This document shows positions 33,330 to 43,666 of a stretch of DNA of 64,000 nucleotides, in pieces; the first letter of the stretch is position 1; every line of letters begins with the position of its first letter. The notes under the pieces were generated by a model. The model ran no database searches, was not told the origin of the DNA, and saw nothing but the letters and a program-made list of their open reading frames with translations. Made by a program: the position numbers and the translations under genes. The stretch is taken from contig NZ_FQYR01000003.1 of the NCBI RefSeq assembly GCF_900141815.1, forward strand, positions 992,001 through 1,056,000. Direction: 5' to 3'. The DNA comes from Rubritalea squalenifaciens DSM 18772 (GTDB taxonomy: Bacteria; Verrucomicrobiota; Verrucomicrobiia; Verrucomicrobiales; Akkermansiaceae).

Positions 33330-33842
33330 ATGAAGACCAAACTGCTAATCTACCTCATCCCTATTGGCTGCCTGACTGCCTTTTGCCTCTGGTGGTTCTC
33401 TGACAACCAGATTCTCAAGCGCCGTACCAATACAGCCTTGGACTGCCTGGAGCTCCCCGTGGGCACAGGGAGAGCCGAGAGAGTCTTAAAAGCAGACAAA
33501 GCTCGAGACCTGATTGCCGAGCATCTGGTAGTTGTCTACCCTCCAGGTAATTCCGTCTTCACTGGTGCACCTGTTTCCTTCAGCGAGCCTGTGACTCTGG
33601 CACGGGACAAAGCTGTTGCCGGCCACTCCTACATGACCGAAATGATGGAATTCATGCACGTGGAGTCACGCAACATCAAATCCATTGAAATCGACGGCAC
33701 TAATGCCACTGTTAAGCTCAGCTTTACGCTGAGAGCCAAGTCCAAGAGAGGGAACGAGCAGAGCAAACAGCTCGATGGATCACTCACCTTCAAGAAAATC
33801 AAAAGCAAATGGCTTTTGGCTGGAGCCACCTTTCCAAATTAA
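33330..33842 (+). CDS. Membrane-anchored hypothetical protein
   Basis: About 170 residues from the ATG at 33330 (MKTKLLIYLIPIGCLTAFCLWWF), giving one N-terminal membrane anchor or uncleaved signal. The rest is a small soluble domain with alternating strands (IEIDGTNATVKLSFTLRAKSK, LDGSLTFKKIKSKWLLAG), resembling the NTF2-like fold seen in many secreted proteins of unknown role. The in-frame start at 33291 would place extra residues before the anchor and is less likely. It lies 15 bases upstream of the Fur-family gene. Confidence 0.75.
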   Translation: MKTKLLIYLIPIGCLTAFCLWWFSDNQILKRRTNTALDCLELPVGTGRAERVLKADKARDLIAEHLVVVYPPGNSVFTGAPVSFSEPVTLARDKAVAGHSYMTEMMEFMHVESRNIKSIEIDGTNATVKLSFTLRAKSKRGNEQSKQLDGSLTFKKIKSKWLLAGATFPN

Positions 33843-33857
33843 CTACAGACTCAACCC

Positions 33858-34286
33858 ATGTCCTCTTCCATCCACGACGATCTCATTAAGCGCTGCCGAG
33901 AAACCGGCCTGCGCCGTACGAAGGCTCTCGACTGCCTGCTTGAGGTACTACTGGAAAATGACAGCCCCATGACTCTGGCTGATCTCGCCGAGCACCCCAC
34001 ACTAGCTAGCCAGTGTGACCGTGCCACGGTGTTTCGCCTGTTGCAGAGACTTACCGTCAAGGGTATCGTCCGCCGTCTAGGTCTTCATGAGCGCGCCGCA
34101 TACTTCACCTTGCTACTACCCGGCCGTCATCAGGATTTCCTGATCTGCACCGAGTGTGGCAAGATCGAACCAATCTCCGCCCCCTGTCCTGTCCACCAGC
34201 TCGAAAAAGAGATCGCCGAGAATACAGGCTTCAGCAATCTCTATCATGAGTTGGAGTTCTTCGGCACCTGCCCTGCCTGCGCCTGA
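33858..34286 (+). CDS. Fur-family transcriptional regulator
   Basis: A 142-residue metal-responsive regulator. The N-terminal winged helix has [15 protein letters not shown] and [22 protein letters not shown], corresponding to the Fur recognition helix. The C-terminal dimerisation domain has [16 protein letters not shown] and [13 protein letters not shown], the two Cys-x2-Cys pairs of the structural zinc site. The normal HHDH Fur motif is changed to GRHQDF. Whether it senses Fe, Zn, Mn or peroxide cannot be told. Its stop is five bases from the recombinase ATG, so the two are probably cotranscribed. Confidence 0.9.
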   Translation: MSSSIHDDLIKRCRETGLRRTKALDCLLEVLLENDSPMTLADLAEHPTLASQCDRATVFRLLQRLTVKGIVRRLGLHERAAYFTLLLPGRHQDFLICTECGKIEPISAPCPVHQLEKEIAENTGFSNLYHELEFFGTCPACA

Positions 34287-34291
34287 TTCCC

Positions 34292-35179
34292 ATGGAAGAG
34301 CTCACCGACTTATTCATCGAATTTCAGCGCGTCGAGAAGTCGGCTTCCCCGCGAACCTTGCGCAATTATTCCCAGGCTCTCGTAGCCTTCGAGCGCTTCT
34401 TCAAAGAAGAAGAATTCCCAGGCTGGAAGAATGCCACTCCGGATCACTTCCGCGCCTACCTCTACCAGATGATGCAGCAGGACATGGCGCGCTCCACCAT
34501 ACGCCTGCATTTCTCAGCACTGCGCTCATTCTATAAATTCCTCGTCCACCGCCACGGCTTGGCAAAATCCCCACTCACCGATGTCCAGCTACCCAAGTTA
34601 GAGCGCAAGCTACCCGTGGTGCTCAACCAGAAACAGGTCATCGAGCTACTCGAAGCCCCCCTGAATGCCCCCTTGCCCAAGCAAGCCCCACCATGGCTCC
34701 CGTTGCGCGATGCCGCTATTCTGGAACTCTTCTACTCCACAGGCATGCGCCTGGCTGAGCTGGCAGCCCTGAACGTCGAGGATATCGGTGATGAAGTCAT
34801 CCGCGTCGTTGGAAAGGGTTCCAAGGAGCGCATCGTCCCTGTCGGGTCTTACGCCCTAGCAGCGGTTCAAAAGTACCGCTCAGCCGCTGGCCATCATGCC
34901 GGCCCTCTGTTTATCTCCAAACTCAAGAAACGCCTCTCTACCAAGTCGATTGGCGATCTACTGAAAAAGTATCTGGCTGATACTTCCATTCCCTTCCACG
35001 TGACTCCACACAAGCTGCGCCACTCCTTTGCCACTCACTTGCTGGACAATGGTGCTGACCTACGCTCGGTGCAGGAGCTACTGGGTCACTCATCGCTCTC
35101 TACCACCCAGATCTACACTCACGTGAGCAAACAGCGCCTGAGGGAGTCCTATGACAAGGCTCACCCCAGGGCTAAGTGA
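34292..35179 (+). CDS. Tyrosine recombinase, XerC/XerD type
   Basis: A 295-residue site-specific recombinase. The N-terminal SAM-like core-binding domain (about 1-95) is followed by the catalytic domain with Arg in [12 protein letters not shown], Lys in [11 protein letters not shown], HxxR as [12 protein letters not shown], His in [10 protein letters not shown] and the nucleophile Tyr in IYTHVSK. Size and motifs fit the chromosome-dimer-resolution enzymes XerC/XerD rather than a phage integrase, and no attachment site or phage gene is nearby. Which of XerC or XerD it is cannot be decided here. Confidence 0.9.
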   Translation: MEELTDLFIEFQRVEKSASPRTLRNYSQALVAFERFFKEEEFPGWKNATPDHFRAYLYQMMQQDMARSTIRLHFSALRSFYKFLVHRHGLAKSPLTDVQLPKLERKLPVVLNQKQVIELLEAPLNAPLPKQAPPWLPLRDAAILELFYSTGMRLAELAALNVEDIGDEVIRVVGKGSKERIVPVGSYALAAVQKYRSAAGHHAGPLFISKLKKRLSTKSIGDLLKKYLADTSIPFHVTPHKLRHSFATHLLDNGADLRSVQELLGHSSLSTTQIYTHVSKQRLRESYDKAHPRAK

Positions 35180-35189
35180 CTCTAGCCAC

Positions 35190-36260
35190 TCAGAGGCCAA
35201 TCCACTGCAAGGACTCCTCAAGAGGTCCTGCTGCCGGAGGAGCGTGCCCCATATCAGGCACATCCAAAAAACGGTAATTCAGGCGGTTACTCTCCCAGTC
35301 CTTACTCGTTTCAAGGATCTTATTGTAATTGTAGTCTTTCTTGCCTGACACCACGATCCATTTCATGTCCTTACGCTCACCACGCTTGAAGTCCTTGATT
35401 TCAAAGCCTGGGAAGTGAGATGGCAGATAACTCTGTGCCGCGCTGCTAATTGCCCCTTTGAAAAGCTCAGGATAGAGAGCCGCTGTGGTAAATGCCATGT
35501 GACCACCACCTGATGTGCCAGAGACATAGCGTCTTTTAGGATCAATTTTATACTGCTTCTCCACGGTCGCCATCGCATCCAAAGACAAGGTCACTCGATA
35601 GGGATGAGGATTGATCTTCTTACGATCCTTGTCCGCATAGTTCCCTACTCCGTAGGCACTGACTGCAATAAGTTTGTACTTGCTCAAAATAGGCTCCCAG
35701 TCTTTTCGAATGAGGGCATTCGGCATGGGATTGATGAACAGAAGCAGCCCATAGGCCTCAGTCCCGTCGTAGCTTTCAGGACAATAGATGAGGCATTGGT
35801 CTTTTGCCGGATCGCGTCTCAGCCAGTCATCTTCCTTTCCCGTGGAGTCGAAAGCGCCCCCTTCATGCTCCTTGAGCCAGGTCCTGCGTGTACTTTCTTT
35901 AAAATAGTCACCAGTATCTTCAAAGAGTCTGTGACTAATAGATACACGGTCTCGCCTACCTAACAAACTAGCCACCTCCTCTTGTCGCTTCTTCTTGTCT
36001 TCCTCCAGCTTGGCCTCTTGCTCCTTCAGCCAATCACGGTCTCCCTGAGAAAGCTTCTCCAGAGGATATTGAATCTCTTTCCCCTTCAGCTTCAGGGTCA
36101 CACTGTCACCAGAGTGAGAAATGTAGTCAGCCTCGATAGTTTTCCCCTCGCTATTCGTCCAGGTACGACCCTCCACCCCGGATGTCGAAAAGGCAAGACA
36201 ACCAAGCGACAATGCGAACGCGCTGGATAGACCAAATTTTGTCAAAATGCGTTGATACAT
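35190..36260 (-). CDS. Secreted alpha/beta hydrolase with SHD1-like N-terminal domain
   Basis: About 356 residues from the ATG at 36260, which gives a signal peptide (MYQRILTKFGLSSAFALSLGCLAFS). Residues about 33-80 (RTWTNSEGKTIEADYISHSGDSVTL) form an SHD1-like domain, common at the N-terminus of secreted proteins of Planctomycetes and Verrucomicrobia. A charged helix follows, then an alpha/beta hydrolase similar to PHB depolymerases and feruloyl esterases, with nucleophile Ser in GTSGGGHMA and a C-terminal His in DMGHAPP. The substrate is unknown. Converges on the recombinase gene. Confidence 0.85.
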   Translation of the reverse strand: MYQRILTKFGLSSAFALSLGCLAFSTSGVEGRTWTNSEGKTIEADYISHSGDSVTLKLKGKEIQYPLEKLSQGDRDWLKEQEAKLEEDKKKRQEEVASLLGRRDRVSISHRLFEDTGDYFKESTRRTWLKEHEGGAFDSTGKEDDWLRRDPAKDQCLIYCPESYDGTEAYGLLLFINPMPNALIRKDWEPILSKYKLIAVSAYGVGNYADKDRKKINPHPYRVTLSLDAMATVEKQYKIDPKRRYVSGTSGGGHMAFTTAALYPELFKGAISSAAQSYLPSHFPGFEIKDFKRGERKDMKWIVVSGKKDYNYNKILETSKDWESNRLNYRFLDVPDMGHAPPAAGPLEESLQWIGL

Positions 36261-36315
36261 GACTACGATCCAACAGAACTTCGCTAGACTTGCAAATCTA
36301 TTCGGCAAGCCCAGC

Positions 36316-37683
36316 TCACTTCCTCCAGCCCTGCACGCCACGCTCCGGCCAGTTCTTCACCTGCTTACCAATGAACTTCACTTTCATACGGCCATTGCCA
36401 GCCCCCTCCAGCTTCACGAGGAATCTTTCAGCTTGAATCGCATCGTCCGCAAGCCCACTCGCGGTCACAGCTATGGCGGCTTGCTCCTTGCCAGCTTCAT
36501 CCGTGATCATTTGGATGATATCATAATTCACCGTGTAGTTCCCTTCTTGGGCTTGGTTCGGTGGTGCCACCAATTTGAGATCCACCAGATAGTTCGTAAT
36601 CACTGTATCCAGTTTATCTGTGAGAGGAAACTGGCGTTCAAAGGTGCCACGAACTTCCAGCCATTCTTTCTCATCAAGCGGAGGCGCTGGCTCAAGCAGC
36701 CTTCTACTGGCATCGCTTAACTCGAAGGTCATCTTTTCCAAGTCCGATCTTTTTGCATCTCTGAGGGCGCGCCCAAGTACGACAAACTTGCGAGATGCAT
36801 AGGAGGCGGGCTTCAGCTCGATGTTCTTGGCCCCATCTGCCGCTTTCTTGAAATCTTTCTCTTCCCCACTGACTTCGTAGTATTTCTCCAAGACTTGAAC
36901 CACGAGACCAGCTTCATCAATATAGAATCGACGCTCTCTCACTTTATCTTCAGTCGCATTGGGTTTCCCTGGGACAAAATTCCAAGTCCCGAGGCTACTT
37001 AAAATAAAGCGAGGACGTCCTTTGCTATCATAGATGACATCGTGGGAGAGACCAGAGTGCTCTCCGCCGTAGCTGAATTTCACCCGGCGCACATGGTTCG
37101 CAGCATCTCTCCAGCGGGTAAGACTGCCACTCACCGGCTCCCCCCTCAACTCGAACTCAATATTTTCTATCTTGAGCTGCATTTCCATCACCTCGGTGTA
37201 AAGATCCTTCACATCCTGCACCGCGTCCCCTCCACCTGTCACCGGTGGCTGAGGAGCCTCAGCTTCGTCCCCAGTATTCAATGGCTGAACCTTCCAGGAA
37301 GTCACCTTCTCCGAAATCCGGCTTCCTTCCGGAGCATTGAGTCCGTCATCCGGCAGCAGCTTGCCATCCGGACCTAACATCTGAACATCAGTCTCAAGTA
37401 CCAACTCCATGGTAAAATCCCCCTGGCTCCCTTTTACACGCACGGGAACAGTATAAGGACCGATCCGGTAAGCACTCAGAGCGCCAAACTGTCGACCAAG
37501 ACGAGTACCAGCCCCAGCTGGACCTAACTCAAAACTGCTCAGCACCTGATTACCCGAAGCGCCGGAGACATTGAGCAAGGCTAGCAGCTCTTCCTTGGGG
37601 ACAGACCCTCCAGCCTCAGCTACTCCACTAAACCCTACACACAGGCAGGCCACACTGGTAATAATCGTTTTTCTGACACTCAT
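36316..37683 (-). CDS. Secreted protein of unknown function
   Basis: About 455 residues from the ATG at 37683 (MSVRKTIITSVACLCVGFSGVAEAGG), a typical Sec signal peptide cut after AEA. The mature protein is mixed, with a Pro/Gly-rich linker near residue 155-165 followed by a helix (DLYTEVMEMQLKIENIEFELRGEP), and then beta structure (RRVKFSYGGEHSGLSHDVIYDSKGRPRFILSS). No enzyme motif or known domain was recognised. It is upstream of the hydrolase gene in the same direction (55 bases apart), which allows cotranscription. Confidence 0.75.
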   Translation of the reverse strand: MSVRKTIITSVACLCVGFSGVAEAGGSVPKEELLALLNVSGASGNQVLSSFELGPAGAGTRLGRQFGALSAYRIGPYTVPVRVKGSQGDFTMELVLETDVQMLGPDGKLLPDDGLNAPEGSRISEKVTSWKVQPLNTGDEAEAPQPPVTGGGDAVQDVKDLYTEVMEMQLKIENIEFELRGEPVSGSLTRWRDAANHVRRVKFSYGGEHSGLSHDVIYDSKGRPRFILSSLGTWNFVPGKPNATEDKVRERRFYIDEAGLVVQVLEKYYEVSGEEKDFKKAADGAKNIELKPASYASRKFVVLGRALRDAKRSDLEKMTFELSDASRRLLEPAPPLDEKEWLEVRGTFERQFPLTDKLDTVITNYLVDLKLVAPPNQAQEGNYTVNYDIIQMITDEAGKEQAAIAVTASGLADDAIQAERFLVKLEGAGNGRMKVKFIGKQVKNWPERGVQGWRK

Positions 37684-37807
37684 GATGAAATAAGGTTTCA
37701 ACTTAGACTCATTACCCTCAGCGTCTATTCAATTCCAGAACAATTGGGAGCATCTTTGTTAATCTTTAGAAAATTTGCCTATTCATTGAATTTTCACAGC
37801 TTCGATC

Positions 37808-37836
37808 TCGACCAAGTAGGAGAATATCCCTATAAT
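37808..37836 (+). promoter_or_regulatory. Putative sigma-70 promoter of the alpha-2-macroglobulin gene
   Basis: TCGACC (37808-37813) and a perfect TATAAT (37831-37836) with a 17-base spacer, 84 bases before the ATG. Confidence 0.5.
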
Positions 37837-37920
37837 ACCGCCAATTGTCGTTATTTAAGAGAAAATTGATAACTACCCTTTCCCCTGTGGCGTACCCATT
37901 ATGAACGTCTGTCAACTGCT

Positions 37921-40900
37921 ATGAAACGTCTTGCTTTTACCCTATCCCTGCTTGCCGCTGCGACTCTGCAGGCCAAGCCCACACTCCACATATCCACCTC
38001 GGATATTCGCCCAGAGTCCACCTACAAGCTCGTCTTTGACCGGGCGGTCGTCCCGGAAAGCGTGGTCAACACTACCACGACTAACAGCATCCTTTCTATT
38101 AAGCCTGAGATCAAAGGAGAGCTTCGCTGGTCCAGCCAGAACATGGCTCAGTTCATTCCCTCTGAAGCTCCCAAGATGGGAACTGAATACACCTTCTCTA
38201 TCAACTCCAAGCTTCAACATCTGGACAAGTCCCCCATACCTGACGGAAAGATCCGTTCCCTCGCCTCAGAAGCATTCAAACCAAGCTATCATCGCAAGTC
38301 ATCGGTCAATAACCGCATGCCTTCTAATTATATCCGCTTCAATGACGACGTAGACCCAGACAAAATCGAGAAGTTCTTCTACTACATTGATGAGGAAGGT
38401 CACCGTCTGGACGCGGTAGTGAGACAAGCCACATGGGGAGACCTAGAGAGCACATACTACATTCGCCCGAGTTGGCACCAGCGCTTCATCAACCTCAAGG
38501 CAAAGAAGGAAGATCAGCAAGTTGAAGAGAAAACCGAATGGCAACAGAACTCCCCAATTAGCAACGGAGTCATCGTCACCCCCAAAAAGCCACTCCCCAT
38601 CGGTGAAAAGTGGAACCTCATGGTCAAGAAGGGGCTGCCCAACCTCAGTAAAACAAACAAGACTCCTGAGCAGATTGCCTATTTCATCTGGAGCATCAAA
38701 CCATTCGAGATCAAAGAAATCTCCCCACTCGTGCGTGCAGATCATCCACGAGAGATCCTCTTCTATTTCAATTCTAATTTAGCCAAGGGTTTGAAGGAAG
38801 AGCAATTAAGCCAACTTATTACGGTCACCCCTACCCCGCCGAACCTCAAAATCAGTCTGGATGGTAACAGCTACCTGGTAGCCAGCGGTGACTTCAGTGG
38901 CACAAACAACTACACAGTCACTGTCTCCGAGGATCTGGCTGCCGCCAACGGCCTGACTCTGGAGAAATCGACTGCCAAGAAAATCGTCTTCAAGAATGTC
39001 GAATCCGGCATCGGCCTCCCAACCTTCAATACCGCCCAGCTTTCCAAAGGTCACCGCACCTACACCGTAGACACGGTAAATATGAAGGAGATCCACGTGA
39101 GGATCAAAGCCCTGGAACCTAAGCAACTCATCCGTACTGAGCAAGGATACCGACACTACACAGGTGACGGATACAATTATGATGATATCAGCCCTACCAA
39201 ACCACTCCCCTTCGAACTCATCAGTGGTGATACCGTCTATGATCAGGTCATCGCTCTGGATAATAAAATCGACACGAGTATACGCATCACCCTCAACTGG
39301 GACGAAATACTGCCGGACAAACAGCAGTCCGCCAGCCTTTTTGTCTCTGTCGTGGGTACTCCTAAAGACCAGCTGAGCTCAGAAGAGAGCCGCAAGCGGG
39401 AAGCTCAAGCCGTGATCCAACTGACAGACCTAGGTCTGGCTTGGAAAATCGCCGAAGATCACGTCTGGATCTACACCTACTCTCTGGATACAGGGCTGCC
39501 TGTCCCCTCTGCCACCGTGTCCATCTACGGTGAAGACGCCAAGCTGCTACAAACGGTGAAGAGCGACAAATCAGGACTCGCCAAACTCCCACGCTCAGAG
39601 GCGGACCGCCACCTGATCGCCCATCTTAAGGATGACAGCTTTGCCGTCACCTTCGATAATTCCCTCAGCACTGTCTACATGTGGCGTTTCCCTGTCAATT
39701 TCAGCTGGTCTGAAAAGACCTACTGGGAGCGAGACATGATGACCTTTACAGACCGCAACCTCTACCGCCCGGGCGAGAAGGTTCGCTTCAAGGCCATACT
39801 CAGGGAGTTCATGGACAACCAGATTCGCCTAACAGAAGACAGCAAAGTACAGGTCCAACTGAGAGATCCTGACAGGAAAGTGCTCTTTGAAAAAGAAATC
39901 ACACTTAGTAAAAACGGCAGCTTGGACACCGAGTTTGATCTTCCCTCAGAGAAAGTTGGCACCTTCTCCATTCACTGCCAGATAGTCACCAATGAGGACG
40001 CAGAGACGGTGGCCGACGCAGATGAAGAAGAGAATGAGCAACAGGCCCGCAGCGTATTCCTCCATCGTTTCTCGGTTCAAGAGTTCCGCAGAAATGCTTT
40101 TGAGATCAGCGCCAACCTGCCTGCACCAAAACCCGGTGACACTAACATCCAACTGGATGTGGAGGCAAACTACTACCAGGGAACCCCAGTAGCTGAGGGT
40201 GAACTACAATGGCATTTCACCTCTACGCCGACCGGCTTCTACCCAGACAAATTCCGCGACTTCAAGTTCGGCGACCACCGCAAGTACGACCCTTACTACT
40301 GGAGCTACTACTTCGGCTATAAAGATGACAGCAGCAACTTCCGAGATTCGGAACACAAAAACGGAAAGCTTACTTTATCAAGTGACGGCTCTGCATCCGT
40401 CAGCATGGATATTCCGAAGCTAGAATTCCCATCACCACAGCGGCTCTCCTTCACGAGCTCCATCCGTGATACTCGTGACCAGACACTCTCGGATACTCAG
40501 ACGGTCGTCCACCACCCTACCGCTATTTATTACGGTATCTCCAGAAGAGACCAGCTCACTCGCGTCAGTGAACCATTTAAATTAAACATCGTCGCAGTAG
40601 ATCCCGATGGTGAATATTCAAAGACCACTTCTAAGGTCTCGGTACAGATTCAGCGCGAGTACCATGTTACTAACAAGGTAAAGTCGGATGACGGTAGAGT
40701 CCGCGTCCACAATGAGACAAAGATCGAGGACATCTCAACCCAAGAGTTTGAAGTCAAGGCCGGTAAGACCAATGCCCTTTCCCTCACAGCAGAGAAACCT
40801 GGACGTTACATCTTCACCGTCAAAGGTGCCGATGCTGAAGGCCGTGAGAGCATTTCCGCCAGCCATCTCTATGTCTACGGTTCCAAGGAATATCCATGGG

Positions 40901-43641
40901 CAACTGAAGAAGGCATGCGCATCAAACTGGTCTCCGAGAAGAAGAACTATCTCCCTGGAGACACAGCGCGCATCCTCGTGATGACACCAATCGAAGGAAC
41001 AGCCCTTGTTAGCGTGGAGAGAAAAGGTGTTATCCAGACCTTCCGCCGTACACTGAGCATGGACAAGCCAGTGATCGAATTCCCGATCGATGATACGATG
41101 GCTCCAAACGCCTACGTTTCAGTCCTGGTGATTCGTGGCGCTGCGGACAGCCCGCACAAATACAAACAAGCAGCACTCAAGCTTGGCTTCTGTGAAATCT
41201 CCGTAACTGATCCTAGCAAGAAGCTAAAGATCGCTCTGGAAATCCCCGGAGACTACCACCGTCCTGGCGAGGAAGTCACGGTGACCGGCAAGGTGACTGA
41301 CCACCGAGGCAGAGCCGTGAGCAACAGTGAAGTCGTCCTTTATGCAGAGGACGAAGGCACCCTCGCGGTCATGGGGTACCATACCCCTTCCCCGCTCAAG
41401 CACTTCCATCGTGATAGACCCCTATCCCTACGAACAGGTGTATCTCTTGGAAGCATAGTCTCCGAAAATCCAGAGGACGCCTACTATGGAAACAAAGGAT
41501 TCACCATTGGTGGCGGCGGGGGCTTCTTCGACGAAACAGCAGGAGAGGACATTAAACCCAGGAACAACTTTGATCCATGCGCCGCCTGGTTCCCAACTGT
41601 CATCACCGACTCGAAAGGTCAGTTCAAACTCAGCTTTAACACACCTGACACTCTGACCCGTTATCGAGTCATGGCAACAGCTCTCTCGGGAGCAGACCGT
41701 TTCGGCTCCACGAGTACAGATCTTGTGGTAAGTAAAAACATCATGCTTGAACCTAAGCCTCCTCGTTTTGCGAGCGAGGGAGATACGATGACTCAGCGCG
41801 TCCTGGTTCAGAATGTATCCAAACTCTCAGGTACCTGGGATGTCTCTCTGACAGCAGACAGCCTCACCAAGGTGATCGGCGCAACCGAAAACACGCTTAC
41901 CAAATCCGTAACGCTCACCGCTGGTGAACAAGCCACTGTCAGCTTCGATGTCTCCTTCATCAATACAGGGGAAACCCAGTGGACCTGGAAAGCGATCCCG
42001 CGTGAACTGGAAGGAACCGAACTTACTTCGGCTACCAGCTCAGAATATAGCGACGCGATGATCAACAAATTCGAGGTCACCTATCCTCGCCCACTTCTGC
42101 GTCACGCAAACTTTATCCGCTTTGAAAACGGTAATGAGAACCGAATTAACATGGTGGCTAACGTGAACCCCATCCTCATGAATGGACGTGGTCATGCCGA
42201 TCTAGAGCTGTCCAACTCTCTCCTTCTCGAAGCTGGCGGAGCAGTAGATTACCTTCTTCGATACCCCTACGGCTGCGTGGAGCAGACCACTTCTTCCCTG
42301 ATGCCATGGTTTGCAGTCCGTGACCTCAAATCAACGGTTCCTGGCTTTGCCAACACTTCAGAGAAAAAGGTCAAAGAGGCCATCCAGAAAGGAGCCAATC
42401 GCCTGCTTTCCATGCAAACGTCATCCGGTGGTCTATCCTACTGGCCCGGTGAAGGAGAAGCCACCGACTGGGCCACCGCCTATGGCGGCATGGCGCTTCT
42501 GCTCGCCAAACAGCAAGGTGCCAACGTCCCTGACTCCGCCATTGATGGGATTACCAAATATCTTGCTGAAAGCCTGCGGAAGCCTGCAAAGCCTAACTAC
42601 AACCAGTGGCATGCCGACACAGAATGCAGAGCCCTCTACGTTCTCGCTCTAGCCGGCAAACCTCAGCAAGCCTTCCAGAACAAATTCTATGACATGAAGG
42701 ACAAACTCGGGGATAGTTCACGCGCCTTCCTGGCACTCGCCATCCATCATTCAGGAGGAGCCAAGGATCAGGCAATCAGCTTGCTCACCGAACCAGTCAA
42801 AGACGACCCGAACAGCTACTGGATGCGCTACCGTGCCAATGTCCCCTCCCAGCTTCTTGCCTGGTCAACTATTGACCCCAAAGGGGAACAGGCTGATCTG
42901 AAACTGCAGGAACTTCTGGCCAAGCGCGGCCAACAAGGTCACTGGCATACCACTTGGGTGAACGGCTGGGCTCTTCATGCCATGGCCGCTTATGCTCGAT
43001 ACGTTGAGTCAGAGCGCTCTGACTCTACCATTACCCTGCACCTGGCCTCTGGAACAAAGACGATCCAGCTGAGCAAGAACCAGCCTGTACAAAATTTGAG
43101 ACTCCCGCTTGAGGAGGTCCAGAATCTAGAGGCGAGTTCCGATCACAAGGCCTTTGCCCGGGTTGTTATCTCCGCGAAGCCTGAGGTTGCTCCTGTTGGC
43201 CCAGTTGGTCACAGTGGTCTCGCCATTAAGCGCCGCTATGAACGTGTCACCTCAGACGGGAAAACCTCGCCATTGCTCTATCCAAAGGTAGGCGACCTTG
43301 TGCTGGTCACACTGGACATCACCTTTGCCGATGAACTCCAGTACGTCGCCATCGATGATCCGCTGCCAAGTACCTTTGAAATCGTCAACGAAGACTTCGC
43401 CTCACAGGCAGCCTTCGTGAAGAGTAAGAAGAACTGGAAAGTAGCACGTACTGAACTACGTGATGACCGCGCTCTATTCTTCCTGAACCGCTCATGGCGT
43501 GGCCGCACGGACTCCGTAAGCTATCTAGCCAGAATCACAGCAGAAGGCGAAGTGCACGCTCCACCTGCAAAAGTAGAAGCCATGTACGACCCAAGTAAGT
43601 ACGCACTCTCTGGAGCACGGACCATCACGACCACCCGATAA
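37921..43641 (+). CDS. Bacterial alpha-2-macroglobulin (YfhM-like)
   Basis: A 1906-residue periplasmic protease trap. A signal peptide is present (MKRLAFTLSLLAAATLQA). A long series of beta domains (MG-type) fills the first 1300 residues, including WERDMMTFTDRNLYRPGEKVRFKAI, the usual MG3-like start. The bait region probably lies around residues 1170-1220, where there is a Gly-rich patch (GGGGGFFDE). The thioester motif is intact as YGCVEQTTS with Cys1452. The helical thioester domain (about 1430-1750) and a final MG domain follow. The neighbouring gene encodes penicillin-binding protein 1C, the classic partner in Gram-negative bacteria. Confidence 0.93.
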   Translation: MKRLAFTLSLLAAATLQAKPTLHISTSDIRPESTYKLVFDRAVVPESVVNTTTTNSILSIKPEIKGELRWSSQNMAQFIPSEAPKMGTEYTFSINSKLQHLDKSPIPDGKIRSLASEAFKPSYHRKSSVNNRMPSNYIRFNDDVDPDKIEKFFYYIDEEGHRLDAVVRQATWGDLESTYYIRPSWHQRFINLKAKKEDQQVEEKTEWQQNSPISNGVIVTPKKPLPIGEKWNLMVKKGLPNLSKTNKTPEQIAYFIWSIKPFEIKEISPLVRADHPREILFYFNSNLAKGLKEEQLSQLITVTPTPPNLKISLDGNSYLVASGDFSGTNNYTVTVSEDLAAANGLTLEKSTAKKIVFKNVESGIGLPTFNTAQLSKGHRTYTVDTVNMKEIHVRIKALEPKQLIRTEQGYRHYTGDGYNYDDISPTKPLPFELISGDTVYDQVIALDNKIDTSIRITLNWDEILPDKQQSASLFVSVVGTPKDQLSSEESRKREAQAVIQLTDLGLAWKIAEDHVWIYTYSLDTGLPVPSATVSIYGEDAKLLQTVKSDKSGLAKLPRSEADRHLIAHLKDDSFAVTFDNSLSTVYMWRFPVNFSWSEKTYWERDMMTFTDRNLYRPGEKVRFKAILREFMDNQIRLTEDSKVQVQLRDPDRKVLFEKEITLSKNGSLDTEFDLPSEKVGTFSIHCQIVTNEDAETVADADEEENEQQARSVFLHRFSVQEFRRNAFEISANLPAPKPGDTNIQLDVEANYYQGTPVAEGELQWHFTSTPTGFYPDKFRDFKFGDHRKYDPYYWSYYFGYKDDSSNFRDSEHKNGKLTLSSDGSASVSMDIPKLEFPSPQRLSFTSSIRDTRDQTLSDTQTVVHHPTAIYYGISRRDQLTRVSEPFKLNIVAVDPDGEYSKTTSKVSVQIQREYHVTNKVKSDDGRVRVHNETKIEDISTQEFEVKAGKTNALSLTAEKPGRYIFTVKGADAEGRESISASHLYVYGSKEYPWATEEGMRIKLVSEKKNYLPGDTARILVMTPIEGTALVSVERKGVIQTFRRTLSMDKPVIEFPIDDTMAPNAYVSVLVIRGAADSPHKYKQAALKLGFCEISVTDPSKKLKIALEIPGDYHRPGEEVTVTGKVTDHRGRAVSNSEVVLYAEDEGTLAVMGYHTPSPLKHFHRDRPLSLRTGVSLGSIVSENPEDAYYGNKGFTIGGGGGFFDETAGEDIKPRNNFDPCAAWFPTVITDSKGQFKLSFNTPDTLTRYRVMATALSGADRFGSTSTDLVVSKNIMLEPKPPRFASEGDTMTQRVLVQNVSKLSGTWDVSLTADSLTKVIGATENTLTKSVTLTAGEQATVSFDVSFINTGETQWTWKAIPRELEGTELTSATSSEYSDAMINKFEVTYPRPLLRHANFIRFENGNENRINMVANVNPILMNGRGHADLELSNSLLLEAGGAVDYLLRYPYGCVEQTTSSLMPWFAVRDLKSTVPGFANTSEKKVKEAIQKGANRLLSMQTSSGGLSYWPGEGEATDWATAYGGMALLLAKQQGANVPDSAIDGITKYLAESLRKPAKPNYNQWHADTECRALYVLALAGKPQQAFQNKFYDMKDKLGDSSRAFLALAIHHSGGAKDQAISLLTEPVKDDPNSYWMRYRANVPSQLLAWSTIDPKGEQADLKLQELLAKRGQQGHWHTTWVNGWALHAMAAYARYVESERSDSTITLHLASGTKTIQLSKNQPVQNLRLPLEEVQNLEASSDHKAFARVVISAKPEVAPVGPVGHSGLAIKRRYERVTSDGKTSPLLYPKVGDLVLVTLDITFADELQYVAIDDPLPSTFEIVNEDFASQAAFVKSKKNWKVARTELRDDRALFFLNRSWRGRTDSVSYLARITAEGEVHAPPAKVEAMYDPSKYALSGARTITTTR

Positions 43642-43666
43642 GATACCCCCGGCGATGGGATAAATC

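Noticed and set aside
34292-35179. Tyrosine recombinase as evidence of an integrated element
   Set aside because: Length and motifs fit the housekeeping XerC/XerD group, it is joined to a Fur-family gene, and no attachment sites or phage genes lie nearby.
41470-41600. Gly-rich patch in the alpha-2-macroglobulin as a separate glycine-repeat protein
   Set aside because: It is in the frame of the large protein and fits the bait region.
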